Positions 16,301-27,103 of a stretch of DNA of 64,000 nt are shown one piece after another; the first letter of the stretch is position 1; every line of letters begins with the position of its first letter. Below the pieces are notes generated by a model that was not told the origin of the DNA, searched no databases, and was given only the letters and a program-made list of their open reading frames with translations. A program made the translations under genes and the position numbers. This stretch comes from Cytobacillus gottheilii (GTDB taxonomy: Bacteria; Bacillota; Bacilli; Bacillales; Cytobacillaceae), in the NCBI RefSeq assembly GCF_900166665.1, contig NZ_LT800494.1:2687942-2751941 (forward strand). Direction: 5' to 3'.

Positions 16301-16539
16301 AGTAACAACTCCCGATCATATAGTGACCATGTTTATTCTAGCAAAACAAACAAGAAAAAAGACAGGTTTAAATGTGAACAATTTATGTCATATAGAAAAA
16401 ATTAGAATCATTGTTCAATATGTAAGCTACCCGTAATTCTAACCTATTATCTAAATAGATGTCCACTATATTTCTATGTTACAAAAACTCAGCAAATGTT
16501 ACTTTCTTTAGACATCCTAAAGTTTTACAAAAGTTTCTT

Positions 16540-16568
16540 TTGAATTAATTACCAACATTCGTTATACT
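16540..16568 (+). promoter_or_regulatory. Sigma-A-type promoter of the Spo0E-like gene
   Basis: TTGAAT, 17 bp, TATACT, ending 89 bp before the chosen start codon. Spacing is ideal and both hexamers match the sigma-A consensus at five of six or similar positions. Confidence 0.7.
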
Positions 16569-16657
16569 AGATAGGAGCTAACATTTTTTGTGACAATTTC
16601 TTGAGATTTACATGGGTGGTTTATATGTCTGTATTATTTGTTGAAGGTGAAATTGAT

Positions 16658-16837
16658 ATGAAGGGATTTCCAGCCGTGAATAAAAAAGAATTGCTTGCAT
16701 TAATTGAAAAAAAACGAACAGAATTAATACAAGTAGCTATGTCAAGCGGATTAAACTCTACTGATGCAATCAAGTACAGTCAAGAGCTGGATACCTTATT
16801 AAACGAATACAACCGCACCTTTCTAAAAAAAGCGTAG
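16658..16837 (+). CDS. Spo0E-like aspartyl-phosphate phosphatase
   Basis: A 59-residue two-helix protein with the Spo0E signature YSQELDTLLNEY (SQELD motif at about 39-43). Members dephosphorylate Spo0A-P and so delay sporulation. ATG at 16658 is preferred because GAAGGTG lies 8 bp upstream; the in-frame starts at 16601 and 16625 add a hydrophobic stretch that is not typical. It is convergent with the ABC exporter operon. Which of the Spo0E, YisI or YnzD subtypes it is cannot be decided. Confidence 0.87.
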   Translation: MKGFPAVNKKELLALIEKKRTELIQVAMSSGLNSTDAIKYSQELDTLLNEYNRTFLKKA

Positions 16838-16876
16838 AATGCAGGACACCTTTCAAGGCACCCTGCATTCTTTTTA
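16837..16876 (+). terminator. Terminator after the Spo0E-like gene
   Basis: GAATGCAGG pairs with CCTGCATTC, with an inner stem CCTT-AAGG, followed by TTTTTATTTT. It begins at the stop codon. Confidence 0.92.
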
Positions 16877-16887
16877 TTTTCTGCCAT

Positions 16888-18684
16888 TTAAGTTCCTACC
16901 GCATCCTCAACGACTTCCACAGAACCATTCTGCAATAAATACATCTTATGATACAGCCCTTTTTGAGCCAGCAATTCCTGATGGCTCCCTCTTTCGACAA
17001 TTTCCCCCTGATGAAGAACCAGTATTTGCTCAGCATCTTGAATCGTTGATAACCGATGAGCAATCGCAATCGTCGTTCTGCCTTTTCGCATCTTATTTAA
17101 TGCAAACTGGATCGCCTCTTCTGTCTCAGTATCAATATTAGCCGTCGCCTCATCGAGAACCAAAACTTTTGGATTTGAAGCAATGGTTCTGGCAAAAGCT
17201 ATTAACTGGCGCTGTCCGCTAGAAAAGGTTGAACCTCTTTCCACGACTTTATGTTCATATTGGTCTTCCAACTGCTGAATGAAATGATGAGCCTGAACAA
17301 ATTCTGCTGATTGTTTCATTTCTTCATCTGAAAGATCCTCGTTATAAAGCCTAATATTATCCTTAATCGTTCCATAGAAAAGAAACGGGTCCTGCAGAAC
17401 GAGTCCCAGCTTTTTGCGGAGCTCTTCTTTGCCATACTGTTTAATCGATTGTCCATCAATTAAAATATCGCCGCGCTCATATTCATAAAATCTCATCATC
17501 ATATTAATGATGGAACTCTTTCCGCTTCCAGTATGTCCGACGAGAGCCACCGTTTCTCCTGGTTTAGCTTTGAAGCTGATATTTTTTAAGACATCCCTTT
17601 TTCCATCATATGAAAATGAAACATTGCGGAATTCAATTTCTCCCTCTGCTATTTGCAGCCCATTATTTTCAGGCTGATTTGGAGCCAATTCAGATTCATC
17701 AAGTAGCTTAAAAGCGCGTGAGGCTGCAATAATTGCCTGCTGATACATTGATAATCGCTGCATAATATTATTTACCGGCTCAAAAAAGCGATCCAGGTAA
17801 CTGACAAATGCATAAATGATCCCTATTTCGACAGGACTATTTAAGGAATCAAAGCCGAAAAAGCTTAAAACAATTATTAAAGCGAGCACATAGACAAGAT
17901 CAATGGCCGGCCGCAGCAGCAATCCGTCCATTTTAATGTTGCGTATCCCTGCTTTATAGTGCGCTTCATTTATTTCGTCAAATTCATCTCGCATTCTATT
18001 TTCTTGGCGAAACACTTGAATAATCGCCATTCCCTGCAGTGATTCACTTAGCTTTGCATTCAGCTGGCTCAAGCGTTCACGCAGATCCTGGTAAAACACC
18101 GAGCTGTATTTTCTGTAAGCGGCCATAATAATAAAAATGAGCGGCAAAATAACTAAGCAGAATAAGGCAAGCTTCACATTCAGGATAAACATTGCGGTAA
18201 AAATACCGATTAATAAAAAACCGCCTTGGATAAAAGTAACCAGGACACTGACAAACATCTCTTTGATTGCTTCCGTATCATTGGTAACTCGGGAGACAAT
18301 GCTGCCGGCAGGTGTTTTATCAAAATATTTTAAACCGAGCGCCTGTACCTTTGTAAAGACATCAATTCTCAGCTGCTGAATAATTTTTAATGCGATTTCC
18401 TGGAATTTTAACAGCTGAAAATAGGAAACGATCAAGTTCGTAACTTGAATCCCTATATAGGCTGCACCAAGCATGATCAACGGTCCTGCAATCAGATTCT
18501 CCGGCCGTAAATAGTCATCAATGAAAATACTGACAAGGATCGGTCCTAGTATATCTCCTATTGTTGTAATCAAAAGGAGGCTGAAGGCAAGTAAGATCGT
18601 TTTTTTATGCGGTTTTGTATAGGATAATAGACGAAATAAGATCGTTCTCTGCTCTTTACCCGTTATAACTGGTGTTTTTTCCAT
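16888..18684 (-). CDS. ABC exporter half-transporter with canonical ATPase (BmrD/YheH-like)
   Basis: About 598 residues: a six-helix exporter membrane domain (about 20-330) and a nucleotide-binding domain (about 350-585). Walker A is VALVGHTGSGKSS, the signature is FSSGQRQ, Walker B with catalytic Glu is VLVLDEATANID, and the H-loop is AIAHRLS. It pairs with the adjacent 583-residue partner to form a heterodimeric multidrug exporter of BmrCD type. The ATG at 18684 has GGAGGG 7 bp upstream and begins 4 bp after the partner's stop, so translation may be coupled. The drug substrate is unknown. Confidence 0.9.
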   Translation of the reverse strand: MEKTPVITGKEQRTILFRLLSYTKPHKKTILLAFSLLLITTIGDILGPILVSIFIDDYLRPENLIAGPLIMLGAAYIGIQVTNLIVSYFQLLKFQEIALKIIQQLRIDVFTKVQALGLKYFDKTPAGSIVSRVTNDTEAIKEMFVSVLVTFIQGGFLLIGIFTAMFILNVKLALFCLVILPLIFIIMAAYRKYSSVFYQDLRERLSQLNAKLSESLQGMAIIQVFRQENRMRDEFDEINEAHYKAGIRNIKMDGLLLRPAIDLVYVLALIIVLSFFGFDSLNSPVEIGIIYAFVSYLDRFFEPVNNIMQRLSMYQQAIIAASRAFKLLDESELAPNQPENNGLQIAEGEIEFRNVSFSYDGKRDVLKNISFKAKPGETVALVGHTGSGKSSIINMMMRFYEYERGDILIDGQSIKQYGKEELRKKLGLVLQDPFLFYGTIKDNIRLYNEDLSDEEMKQSAEFVQAHHFIQQLEDQYEHKVVERGSTFSSGQRQLIAFARTIASNPKVLVLDEATANIDTETEEAIQFALNKMRKGRTTIAIAHRLSTIQDAEQILVLHQGEIVERGSHQELLAQKGLYHKMYLLQNGSVEVVEDAVGT

Positions 18685-18688
18685 TTCG

Positions 18689-20437
18689 CTACCCTCCGTA
18701 CTCCACAAGTTCTTCTAATTGCTGACGTAAAAACATGGATTTATACCAGCCTTCTGTTGCCATTAGCTCTTCATGTGTTCCACGCTGTATGATCGTTCCG
18801 CCGTCCAATACGATAATAAGATCGGCATGCTGAATAGCACTTAACCGATGCGCTGTAATGATCGTGGTTTTATTCTCTCTTTCTTCCTTTAAGGAGCTCA
18901 ATATCGCTTCTTCCGTCTTAGCATCCACCGCTGATAAGCTATCATCTAATACAAGGACTTCATGATTCATCAGGAGTGCCCTTGCGATCGAAATTCGCTG
19001 CTTTTGTCCTCCAGAGAGTGAAACGCCCCGTTCCCCAACGACCGTTTCATATCCGTCTGTAAATTGGAGGATATCTTCATGAATATGTGATAGCCTTGCA
19101 GCATCATAGATTCGCTCAGTATCTATTTGGGGACTTGTAAACGCAATATTTTGGGCAACCGTACTGGAGAATAGAAAGTGTTCTTGCGGAACATAGCCAA
19201 TGGCTGCCCGCAGGCTGTCTAGTTTGTATTTTTTAATCGATAGGCCGTTAAAGAGAATATCGCTTTTTTCTCCTTCAAACTCACGTGTTAATAGCTTTAA
19301 TAGCGTTGTTTTCCCTGCACCCGTTTTTCCGACAATCCCGAGAGTTTGCCCTTTTTTCAATTCAAAGCGGATATCTGTTAAGACAGGAGCATTTGCTCCG
19401 GGATATGTATATGAATCAATCTGGTACATTAGGTCTCCGCTAGGAACGTCGGTGCTGGCATATGAATCTTCTTGAATATCCACTTTCTCTGCTAGTAACA
19501 ACCTGACCCGATCATATGAGGCTCTTCCCCTCTCGACAATATTAAACAGCCAGCCGAACGCGAGCATGGGCCATACCAAAAGACTCAAATACGTTGTAAA
19601 AGAAACAAGCTCACCAATTGTAATTTCGCCTGCAAGAACAAACCGTGCTCCAAAAGCAATGGATAGAAAAAAAGACACACCAACAATTATGCTGATTGTC
19701 GGATCGAATAAGGCATCCACTTTTGCTACTGAAACATTCTTGTTCACAACATCTTCAGACTGTTTTCGGAAATCTTCAATATCTTCCTTTTCCTGGCCAA
19801 ACGTCTTAATGACCTTGATTCCAGAAATGCTCTCCTGGGTTTTATCATTTAAATCTGAAAATGCCTCCTGTGCTTTATGGAAACGTTTATGAAGCAATGT
19901 CCCATACCAGCTCGTAAGAATGGCCATCAGCGGCATCGGAATGAGAGCAATTAGCGTGAGCTTCCAGCTGATCGTTGCCGCCATAGCGATAATCACGGCT
20001 CCCCCAGTTGCCAAAGAATCAACTAATGTTAATACTCCTGCACCTGCAGTTTGCTGAATAGCTGATAAATCATTGGTAGCATGCGCCATTAAATCACCGA
20101 CACGTTTTTTTTGATAAAATGCTTGCGACATCTTGGTGAAATGGTGATAAAGATTGTTCCGAAGCAACCTCGCCAGCTTAACGGAAGAGCCAAAAATCAT
20201 AATCCGCCAAAAATAACGAAGCACATACATGGCAATGGCACATGACACCAAAACCCCAATCCAAAAAAAGATCGTTTGCGCTGTCAGCGTGTTATCAATA
20301 ATATGATCAACAAAAATACCAACAATTCGAGGCGGAATCAGCTGAAGAACCGCCACAAACAAAAGCAGGAAAATCCCTGTTATATATGCCTTCTTTTCTT
20401 GTTTAAAAAACCACATTAAATCCGCAAATACCCTCAT
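18689..20437 (-). CDS. ABC exporter half-transporter with degenerate ATPase (BmrC/YheI-like)
   Basis: A protein of about 582 residues with six membrane helices and an ATPase domain. Walker A is LGIVGKTGAGKTT and the signature is SLSGGQKQR. Walker B is VLVLDDSLSAVD, with Asp in place of the catalytic Glu. This is the asymmetric arrangement known for BmrC and other heterodimeric exporters: this subunit carries the non-hydrolytic site while its partner supplies the active Glu. ATG at 20437 follows GGAGG by 7 bp. It is the first gene of the two-gene operon and is divergent from the lipoprotein gene at 20597. Confidence 0.9.
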   Translation of the reverse strand: MRVFADLMWFFKQEKKAYITGIFLLLFVAVLQLIPPRIVGIFVDHIIDNTLTAQTIFFWIGVLVSCAIAMYVLRYFWRIMIFGSSVKLARLLRNNLYHHFTKMSQAFYQKKRVGDLMAHATNDLSAIQQTAGAGVLTLVDSLATGGAVIIAMAATISWKLTLIALIPMPLMAILTSWYGTLLHKRFHKAQEAFSDLNDKTQESISGIKVIKTFGQEKEDIEDFRKQSEDVVNKNVSVAKVDALFDPTISIIVGVSFFLSIAFGARFVLAGEITIGELVSFTTYLSLLVWPMLAFGWLFNIVERGRASYDRVRLLLAEKVDIQEDSYASTDVPSGDLMYQIDSYTYPGANAPVLTDIRFELKKGQTLGIVGKTGAGKTTLLKLLTREFEGEKSDILFNGLSIKKYKLDSLRAAIGYVPQEHFLFSSTVAQNIAFTSPQIDTERIYDAARLSHIHEDILQFTDGYETVVGERGVSLSGGQKQRISIARALLMNHEVLVLDDSLSAVDAKTEEAILSSLKEERENKTTIITAHRLSAIQHADLIIVLDGGTIIQRGTHEELMATEGWYKSMFLRQQLEELVEYGG

Positions 20438-20596
20438 ATGTTGTCCTCCACGTTCTTCCATAATAACCAATTCAGTTTATCAAATATTTAAAAAATAAGG
20501 AAGATTTAATTTTAGCATATAAGAACAGAATGAAACCTTTTTCGTATTCACCCGTATGATATGACATGAAGTGATTTAAGAAAGGATGCGGGAAAA

Positions 20597-21040
20597 TTGA
20601 AACGACTACTACAACTACTATTCATTAGTATGTTAGCTGCGGTTATAAGCGGATGTTCTTTTTTAGGAGAAGTGAATAATTCATTAGACTATATAAATGA
20701 AACAACTGCTCATGTAGAGACACTAAACAAGTTTGCAGAGGAAGCACCTGAACTTATTCAAGAGGCCGTAACAGATCCAGCTGTTCACGCAGAACTTGAA
20801 GAACAGCTGCTGCATGTAAAAACAGAAATCGAAGAATTTATTCAGCTTACAGATATTCCTTCCCTAGCAGAAGATCTTCACGCAGAATTTGTTCAACAGA
20901 ACGAAGCGTTATTAACAGAAATTAATAACCTTCTGGAAAATGGTCATCTTGTAATGAACAATATTGAAAACTCTGAGCTCTTCACTACCATTCAAGAAGC
21001 GAACGAACTTTTTAACAGGATTGAAAATTTAGGACTATAA
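20597..21040 (+). CDS. DUF6376 family lipoprotein
   Basis: A 147-residue predicted lipoprotein: a signal peptide with lipobox AVISGC (Cys at about 20), then an acidic, almost entirely helical mature part beginning SFLGEVNNSLDYINE. This matches the DUF6376 group of Bacillus lipoproteins, whose function is not known. The start codon is TTG, with AAAGGA 10-12 bp upstream. It is followed 30 bp later by a small membrane protein gene on the same strand, probably co-transcribed up to the hairpin at 21354. Confidence 0.78.
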   Translation: MKRLLQLLFISMLAAVISGCSFLGEVNNSLDYINETTAHVETLNKFAEEAPELIQEAVTDPAVHAELEEQLLHVKTEIEEFIQLTDIPSLAEDLHAEFVQQNEALLTEINNLLENGHLVMNNIENSELFTTIQEANELFNRIENLGL

Positions 21041-21070
21041 GAAAAATCACTCCAGTTTATAGGGGGCTTT

Positions 21071-21280
21071 ATGTTTAGTTTTCATACTTTTAAAGATAAA
21101 CGTTATTGGATTCTTTTGGTTCCGTATTTACTTGTTATAATAGGAATCATTATATTTGGTTCAAGTTATTTCGTAGGACGGCCATTAATGGCACCAGTCT
21201 TTCTGCTTGTAAGTGCAACCCTTTTTTGGGGAACATACCATTTATGGAAATATATTGGGGATCGAAAAGGGAATCGTTGA
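21071..21280 (+). CDS. Small two-helix membrane protein, function unknown
   Basis: A 69-residue protein with two hydrophobic helices (about residues 12-30 and 38-58) and charged ends (cytoplasmic tail GDRKGNR). AGGGGGC lies 5 bp before the ATG. It follows the DUF6376 lipoprotein gene. I do not recognise the family. The frame is supported by its ribosome site and regular hydrophobic pattern rather than homology. Confidence 0.6.
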   Translation: MFSFHTFKDKRYWILLVPYLLVIIGIIIFGSSYFVGRPLMAPVFLLVSATLFWGTYHLWKYIGDRKGNR

Positions 21281-21353
21281 ATTAGGTTTATACTTCAATC
21301 ACCTTTTGAGAATGTTAAATAAATCCTATAATCTTAAGAAGATCATACGAGAA

Positions 21354-21385
21354 AGACGAACAGACATTGAACTGTTCGTCTTTTT
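21354..21385 (+). terminator. Terminator after the small membrane protein gene
   Basis: A ten-pair perfect stem AGACGAACAG with CTGTTCGTCT and an 8-base loop, followed by TTTTT. Confidence 0.93.
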
Positions 21386-21499
21386 ATATTTTTCGACTTT
21401 CATTTGTGTTTTAAAAGATTTACCTAGTTAGCTAACTGGTTTGAGTTATGTATCTTCCCTCCATCTACTGACCCGCTGACGTCTCAGCTTCTTACCTGA

Positions 21500-22025
21500 C
21501 ATATTTCGGAACTTAGTTCTGACACCTTCGCAACAAAAGCAACTCGGAACGCTTTTTCAGAGCATGGTTGTGAGCGTTTCGGAATCCTTTATTTCTCAAC
21601 TGAACGGCGAATGGTTCAGGATATTTACTTCCAAACTGGGTTAGGATCATTTCGTCCTCCATTATTACGGAACTTGGTTGTGAGGATTTCGAAACCTTCA
21701 ATATCACAATGCAGCTGTAAGGTCTCTGACCTTTGCTTCCGAATTTGGTTTTGACTGCTCGGACCCTCTTATTCGGAACTTGGTTGCGAGTGTTTCGAAA
21801 CCTTCGATATCACAGCTTACCTTCGATGTCTCTGAACATTTACTTTTGTATTTGGTTTTGACAGCTTCGGAACCCCTTTATTACGGAACTTGGCTGCGAG
21901 CACTTCGAACCCTTGATTTCACAAATAAGCTGCAAGCTTTCTGAACTTTTGCTTCCGAATTTGGTTTGGACGGTTCGGGCCCTCTTATTCGGAACTTGGT
22001 TGCGAGTGTTTCGAAGCCTGGTGCA
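21500..22025. repeat. Higher-order tandem array, about 107 bp period
   Basis: Units beginning ATTACGGAACTTGG or ATTCGGAACTTGG start at 21664, 21771, 21880 and 21987 (spacing 107, 109, 107), with a decayed unit before 21664. Inside each unit are three related sub-units of about 36 bp (for example TTCCGAATTTGGTTTTGAC). It fills most of a gap of about 950 bp between convergent genes. Stop codons interrupt all frames often; no coding potential is seen. The remaining 22030-22230 shows nothing recognisable. Confidence 0.8.
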
Positions 22026-22233
22026 AACAGCCCGCCACTGCTATTTCCTAATAAACGCATAAAAGACCACTTCCCCTGCCAATGTTCCAGCAGAAGTAGT
22101 AGCCTTTAAGCGCGAAATATGAAAATTTAGCAGGTGATGAAAGAATAACGATAAAGAACGATCATACATCTTTAGCAAAACTCTTATTTGCCATCATTTC
22201 ATTTAAAAGATCATATGCTTAAGCAAGGTAGTG

Positions 22234-22449
22234 TTATTTCCCTTGTTGTTTGTTCATCGCATTCATCATTTGATTGATTTTCTTTTGTGATGGTTTCATA
22301 CCCATTTGCATCATCATCATTTTAAGCATTTGTTCGTTAATTGGTGGATTTTTCTTTAGATAGCTCATCATATAGCGGCGAGCTATGAAAAACCCTAGTG
22401 CCACACCTGCAAGCAATGCAAGTACGCCAACTAGAATATACATACCCAT
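22234..22449 (-). CDS. yneF: YneF family membrane protein
   Basis: A 71-residue UPF0154/YneF protein: one N-terminal membrane helix (about residues 4-24) followed by [23 protein letters not shown]-type basic and Met-rich sequence diagnostic of the family. The function is unknown. ATG at 22449 has AAGGAGG 7 bp upstream; the longer frame to 22509 is unlikely. Position next to sirA and tkt is as in B. subtilis. Confidence 0.93.
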   Translation of the reverse strand: MGMYILVGVLALLAGVALGFFIARRYMMSYLKKNPPINEQMLKMMMMQMGMKPSQKKINQMMNAMNKQQGK

Positions 22450-22533
22450 CTTTCTTCCTCCTTCGTGTTGTCTATCATACAGTGTACTAGACCAAAGGTT
22501 ATTATACAATATTTGCTCTTATTTTTCTCTTAT

Positions 22534-22971
22534 TTAGACGAATTTTCTTTCTTTTATCGGCTTGAGCCATCCATAGCGAATGTGTTCCATATCTATGGCA
22601 AGAAAAGAGCCCTCGTATTTCCGCAGGATTTCAAAAAACATCGTCTCAGAATCATAGTTTCCCTTGGCTTTTATTGAGATATAACGATCATGAATTTGCA
22701 AGACTGCACTGCTTTTTTTCCCATTAATGATATAATCCCCAGATTTGTCCATTTTAAAATTTAATTTTTGCTGCATTTCAGAATGAATATTCTGATGCAA
22801 ACGCAGGCCAGGAATTGGTTTTGTAATGAACTGAATTTGTTTGGCAATGATCTTGTTTAACAACCCTTCAGAGGTTTCGTATTCCTCAAATAATTCATAG
22901 AACATTCTTTCACGACCAAAATAGTGTGTAGCAAATTCGTCTTCTATTAGATATATTTGATAATCTCTCAT
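22534..22971 (-). CDS. sirA: Sporulation inhibitor of replication SirA (YneE)
   Basis: A 145-residue cytoplasmic protein. In B. subtilis SirA binds domain I of DnaA under Spo0A control and blocks new rounds of replication in cells entering sporulation. Conserved features are YLIEDEFATHYFGRERM at the N-terminus, KQIQFITKPIP in the middle and the C-terminal RYGWLKPIKERKFV. ATG at 22971 has AAGGAGGG 5 bp upstream. It lies between tkt and yneF as in B. subtilis. Confidence 0.92.
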   Translation of the reverse strand: MRDYQIYLIEDEFATHYFGRERMFYELFEEYETSEGLLNKIIAKQIQFITKPIPGLRLHQNIHSEMQQKLNFKMDKSGDYIINGKKSSAVLQIHDRYISIKAKGNYDSETMFFEILRKYEGSFLAIDMEHIRYGWLKPIKERKFV

Positions 22972-23101
22972 AAGGCCCTCCTTATGGGACAACCCTTTTT
23001 GAGCTATTATATCTGTTTGTCAATAAATATCCTGTCTGAAAACGTCGCAAAATTCCACTATTTTTGTCGAAGCATGATTATTAAAAAGGTACGATCAAAA
23101 G

Positions 23102-23130
23102 AAAGAGCACTCTTCATTTAAGTGCTCTTT
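23102..23130 (-). terminator. Terminator of tkt
   Basis: A ten-pair stem AAAGAGCACT with AGTGCTCTTT, about 20 bp after the tkt stop, with T-rich sequence beyond it on the minus strand. Confidence 0.8.
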
Positions 23131-23149
23131 CTTAGTTGTCTGTTATTTA

Positions 23150-25156
23150 TTAGTTTTGCAGCAGTGCTTTTACTCGAGCTACTACATTTGAAACGGTAAA
23201 GCCGTATTCTTCCATAATTTTTTCACCTGGAGCAGATGCACCAAATTGATCAATGGCAAGAACATCACCCTCATCGCCAGTATAGCGATGCCAGCCTAGT
23301 GAAGATCCCATTTCAATAGCTAAACGCTTTTTCACTGTCTTAGGGATGACGCTTTCTTTGTATTCTTTCGTTTGTGCTTCAAATCGATCCCATGCAGGCA
23401 AGCTGACAACAGAAGCAAAAATGCCTTCGTTTTCTAAAGCCTTTTGAGCTTCCACAGCTAATCCTACTTCTGAACCGGCAGCCAATAATAGAACGTCTGC
23501 CTTATCATGATTCGCTTTAGAGATAACATAGCCGCCTTTTGAGACACCCTCATAAGCGTTTTGATCTGTGCCTGCAATTGTCGGTAAATTTTGACGTGTC
23601 AGCACTAGAGCAGTTGGCTTGTTAGTTGATTGGATGGCAAGCTTCCATGCTGCTGCTGTTTCATTGCCATCGGCTGGGCGAATGACAGAAAGATTCGGCA
23701 TTGCACGCAGTGCTGCTAGCTGCTCTACAGGTTCATGTGTAGGTCCGTCTTCTCCAACCGCGATACTGTCATGTGTAAATACATAAGTGACAGGCAAATT
23801 CATAAGGGCAGCAAGACGAATAGCTGGTCTTAAGTAATCAGAGAAAACAAAGAATGTGCCTCCAAAAACTTTAACTCCCCCGTGAAGCGCCATTCCATTT
23901 AAGGCAGCACCCATTGCAAACTCACGCACACCAAACCATATGTTACGACCTTCAAAGGATTCTGGAGTAAAATCCCCTGTTCCTTTAATCATCGTCTTAT
24001 TCGATCCAGCTAAGTCAGCGGAACCGCCGAAGAAGCTTGGAAGTTTCTGTGCAATTGCATTTAGTACCTCACCAGATGAAGCACGGCTTGCAAGGCTTTT
24101 GCCCTCTTCATAAACTGGTACATCTTGATCCCAGCCTTCAGGAAGTTCATTATTGATCGCCAATTGAAGCTGGCTTCCTAGCTCTGGATACTTCTCTTTA
24201 TAAGCAGCAAATAAATCATTCCATTCCTGCTCTTTTTTCTGGCCGTGTTCTGCTACTGCTGCTTTAAAATGCTCATACACTTCCTCAGGAACGTGGAAAT
24301 CTTGTTCGAATGTCCATTTATAAGCTTCTTTTGTTAATTTAAGTTCGTCTGCTCCAAGAGGTGCACCGTGCACATCTGACTTACCTGATTTATTCGGCGA
24401 ACCAAATCCAATAACCGTTTTCACTTCGATCATTGTTGGACGGTTTTCATCACTTATCGCTTCTTCAAGTGCCTTAGCGATTTCATGAAGGTCATTGCCA
24501 TCATTTACACGAATGTATTGCCAGCCGTACGATTTGAAGCGCTGCTCTACACTTTCAGAGAATGAACGATCCAAGTCTCCATCCAATGAAATATCATTTG
24601 AATCATAAAGGACAACGAGTTTGCCTAATTTCAGGTGACCTGCAAGTGAGGCAGCTTCAGCTGAGACACCCTCCATTAAATCTCCATCGCCGCAAATGCT
24701 ATATGTATGGTGATCTACTACGTTAAAACCTTCTTTGTTATAAACAGCAGCCATATGGCGTTCTGCCATTGCCATTCCCACTGCCATAGCTACACCTTGT
24801 CCAAGCGGACCTGTTGTTGCATCTACTCCTGGTGTATGACCAAATTCCGGGTGACCTGGCGTTTTGCTTCCCCACTGTCTGAATTGTTTAATGTCTTCCA
24901 TTGAGACATCATAGCCAGATAAATGCAAAAGACTGTAAAGCAGCATGGATCCATGTCCAGCAGATAATACAAACCGGTCACGATCAAACCATTTTGGATT
25001 TTTAGGATTATGATTCATGAAACGAGTCCATAATGTATAAGCCATTGGTGCAGCACCCATCGGCATTCCAGGGTGACCGGAGTTTGCTTTCTCAATCGCA
25101 TCAATGGATAAAGTTCGAATAGAACTAATTGATAAAGCATCTGTTTGATTAAACAT
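23150..25156 (-). CDS. tkt: Transketolase
   Basis: A 668-residue thiamine-diphosphate enzyme of the pentose phosphate pathway that transfers two-carbon units between ketose and aldose phosphates. Visible motifs: [20 protein letters not shown] at the N-terminus, [12 protein letters not shown], the ThDP/Mg motif [13 protein letters not shown], the pyrimidine-domain block [20 protein letters not shown] with the catalytic Glu upstream in [11 protein letters not shown], and a C-terminal transketolase domain. The length is normal. AAAGGATG precedes the ATG. It is monocistronic by its terminator. Confidence 0.98.
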   Translation of the reverse strand: MFNQTDALSISSIRTLSIDAIEKANSGHPGMPMGAAPMAYTLWTRFMNHNPKNPKWFDRDRFVLSAGHGSMLLYSLLHLSGYDVSMEDIKQFRQWGSKTPGHPEFGHTPGVDATTGPLGQGVAMAVGMAMAERHMAAVYNKEGFNVVDHHTYSICGDGDLMEGVSAEAASLAGHLKLGKLVVLYDSNDISLDGDLDRSFSESVEQRFKSYGWQYIRVNDGNDLHEIAKALEEAISDENRPTMIEVKTVIGFGSPNKSGKSDVHGAPLGADELKLTKEAYKWTFEQDFHVPEEVYEHFKAAVAEHGQKKEQEWNDLFAAYKEKYPELGSQLQLAINNELPEGWDQDVPVYEEGKSLASRASSGEVLNAIAQKLPSFFGGSADLAGSNKTMIKGTGDFTPESFEGRNIWFGVREFAMGAALNGMALHGGVKVFGGTFFVFSDYLRPAIRLAALMNLPVTYVFTHDSIAVGEDGPTHEPVEQLAALRAMPNLSVIRPADGNETAAAWKLAIQSTNKPTALVLTRQNLPTIAGTDQNAYEGVSKGGYVISKANHDKADVLLLAAGSEVGLAVEAQKALENEGIFASVVSLPAWDRFEAQTKEYKESVIPKTVKKRLAIEMGSSLGWHRYTGDEGDVLAIDQFGASAPGEKIMEEYGFTVSNVVARVKALLQN

Positions 25157-25356
25157 AAATTACATCCTTTCGAGAGAAATATCTTCTCTTTTAATATATA
25201 GACAATCAAGAGGTAAGACAACTAATAGCAACAAAAAACACACGATATTTCCTATTTTGTCACATTAGAACATTCATTATGTAGCAGGAAAGACAAAGGT
25301 TCGTCATTTCCTTTGAAAACAAGAATGGTAACGTCATCAATTTATAAGAATGAAAA

Positions 25357-25390
25357 CAAGGAACACAAGCCGTGATCGGTGTATTCCTTG
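25357..25390 (-). terminator. Terminator of ynzC
   Basis: CAAGGAATACACCG pairs imperfectly with CGGCTTGTGTTCCTTG on the minus strand, followed by TTTTC. It lies about 45 bp after the ynzC stop. Confidence 0.75.
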
Positions 25391-25434
25391 CTATATCTTA
25401 TTTGAAAAATCATAAGATTATACGAAACACCTGA

Positions 25435-25668
25435 TTAATGCAGGTTTTTGTCGTTTTTTACCTGCTTTAATTTTTCAGGTGTAACATCATTTCCTTCAGG
25501 ATCTATGATTGTTACTGTCTTAAGAGTATTAAACATAGAAGAACGGAAAGTCTGTAAATATTCTTTGCGCAGTGCTGATTGTTCCTTTGCCTCAGCTTCC
25601 GTTAAACCAGTTGTTTTCGCCTTATTTGCTAAAACATTTATGCGGGCGAGTTTGTCCTTTGGCAGCAT
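25435..25668 (-). CDS. ynzC: DUF896 family protein YnzC
   Basis: A 77-residue protein, mostly two charged helices, with the DUF896 pattern INVLANKAKTTGLTEAEAKEQ and LRKEYLQTFR. It is part of the SOS-linked yneA-yneB-ynzC set in B. subtilis; here a gap of about 340 bp separates it from yneB. The function is not established. AAAAGGAG lies 7 bp before the ATG. Nothing recognisable is seen in the gap between this gene and yneB. Confidence 0.93.
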   Translation of the reverse strand: MLPKDKLARINVLANKAKTTGLTEAEAKEQSALRKEYLQTFRSSMFNTLKTVTIIDPEGNDVTPEKLKQVKNDKNLH

Positions 25669-26082
25669 ATGGACAGCTCCTTTTCTATTTCATTAGCATA
25701 GATGTCATTTTAGTAGAAAATAGTTGAATTGACAAGGCTGAAGACTTAATAACACCGAAACAAGGTTTTGGTTTGAGGGGGATAAGGAGAAATACATATT
25801 TTTTTATGTATTTTGAATTTTTGTTGCTCTTTTAAAAGGAAGTAAAATTACAACTTCAGCTGGCACTTTCCGGCGAAAGGTAAACTGAACTTCTTGATCT
25901 TAGCTTCTACTGGGATTTAAGCTGACGAGTTGCAGTGCAGGAGTTGCACAACCCGTTCAGGTTCATATTCACAGGCATATTGATATGTTGTCCTAATATT
26001 TAGAGCAGCTATCCTTACCTTTATTTATATAACAACTGAGCAGGGTTGCTTTTCCAGTTGCTTAGCCAACAACCGGGGTACT

Positions 26083-26739
<657 letters not shown>

Positions 26740-26766
26740 TTACTCCTTTTTCAAATAGACTCTGTT

Positions 26767-27087
26767 CTATTCCCTGCTTGCAAGTTCTGTAATATGCGCA
26801 GCTTCATCGGCCTTTACTGGAATAGAAACGATATCACCAGGATGAATCTCTCCATTAATAATACCGTTTTGATTTTCCATCCACTGAACAAATTCAGCAG
26901 TTGAGTATTTATGCTCATCTGCAAACCTCTCTGCAATTCCCCATAAAGAATCATTTTCATTAACTGTTACAACCAAATACTGATTGCTGTCCTGATCATC
27001 CAAATGGATAGAGAGAATAAGAGAGCCGACGATACTTAAAAATACTAGAATAATAGCATAGCAATATGAATTCCACAATTTTTTCAT
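26767..27087 (-). CDS. yneA: Cell division suppressor YneA
   Basis: A 106-residue SOS-induced division inhibitor: one membrane helix (about residues 8-28) and a LysM domain (about 38-92, VTVNENDSLWGIAERFAD ... GEIHPGDIVSIPV) that binds peptidoglycan. In B. subtilis YneA delays septation while DNA is repaired. ATG at 27087 has AGAGGTG 6 bp upstream. It is divergent from lexA with three LexA boxes between them. Confidence 0.93.
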   Translation of the reverse strand: MKKLWNSYCYAIILVFLSIVGSLILSIHLDDQDSNQYLVVTVNENDSLWGIAERFADEHKYSTAEFVQWMENQNGIINGEIHPGDIVSIPVKADEAAHITELASRE

Positions 27088-27103
27088 GATAATCACCTCT
27101 AAA

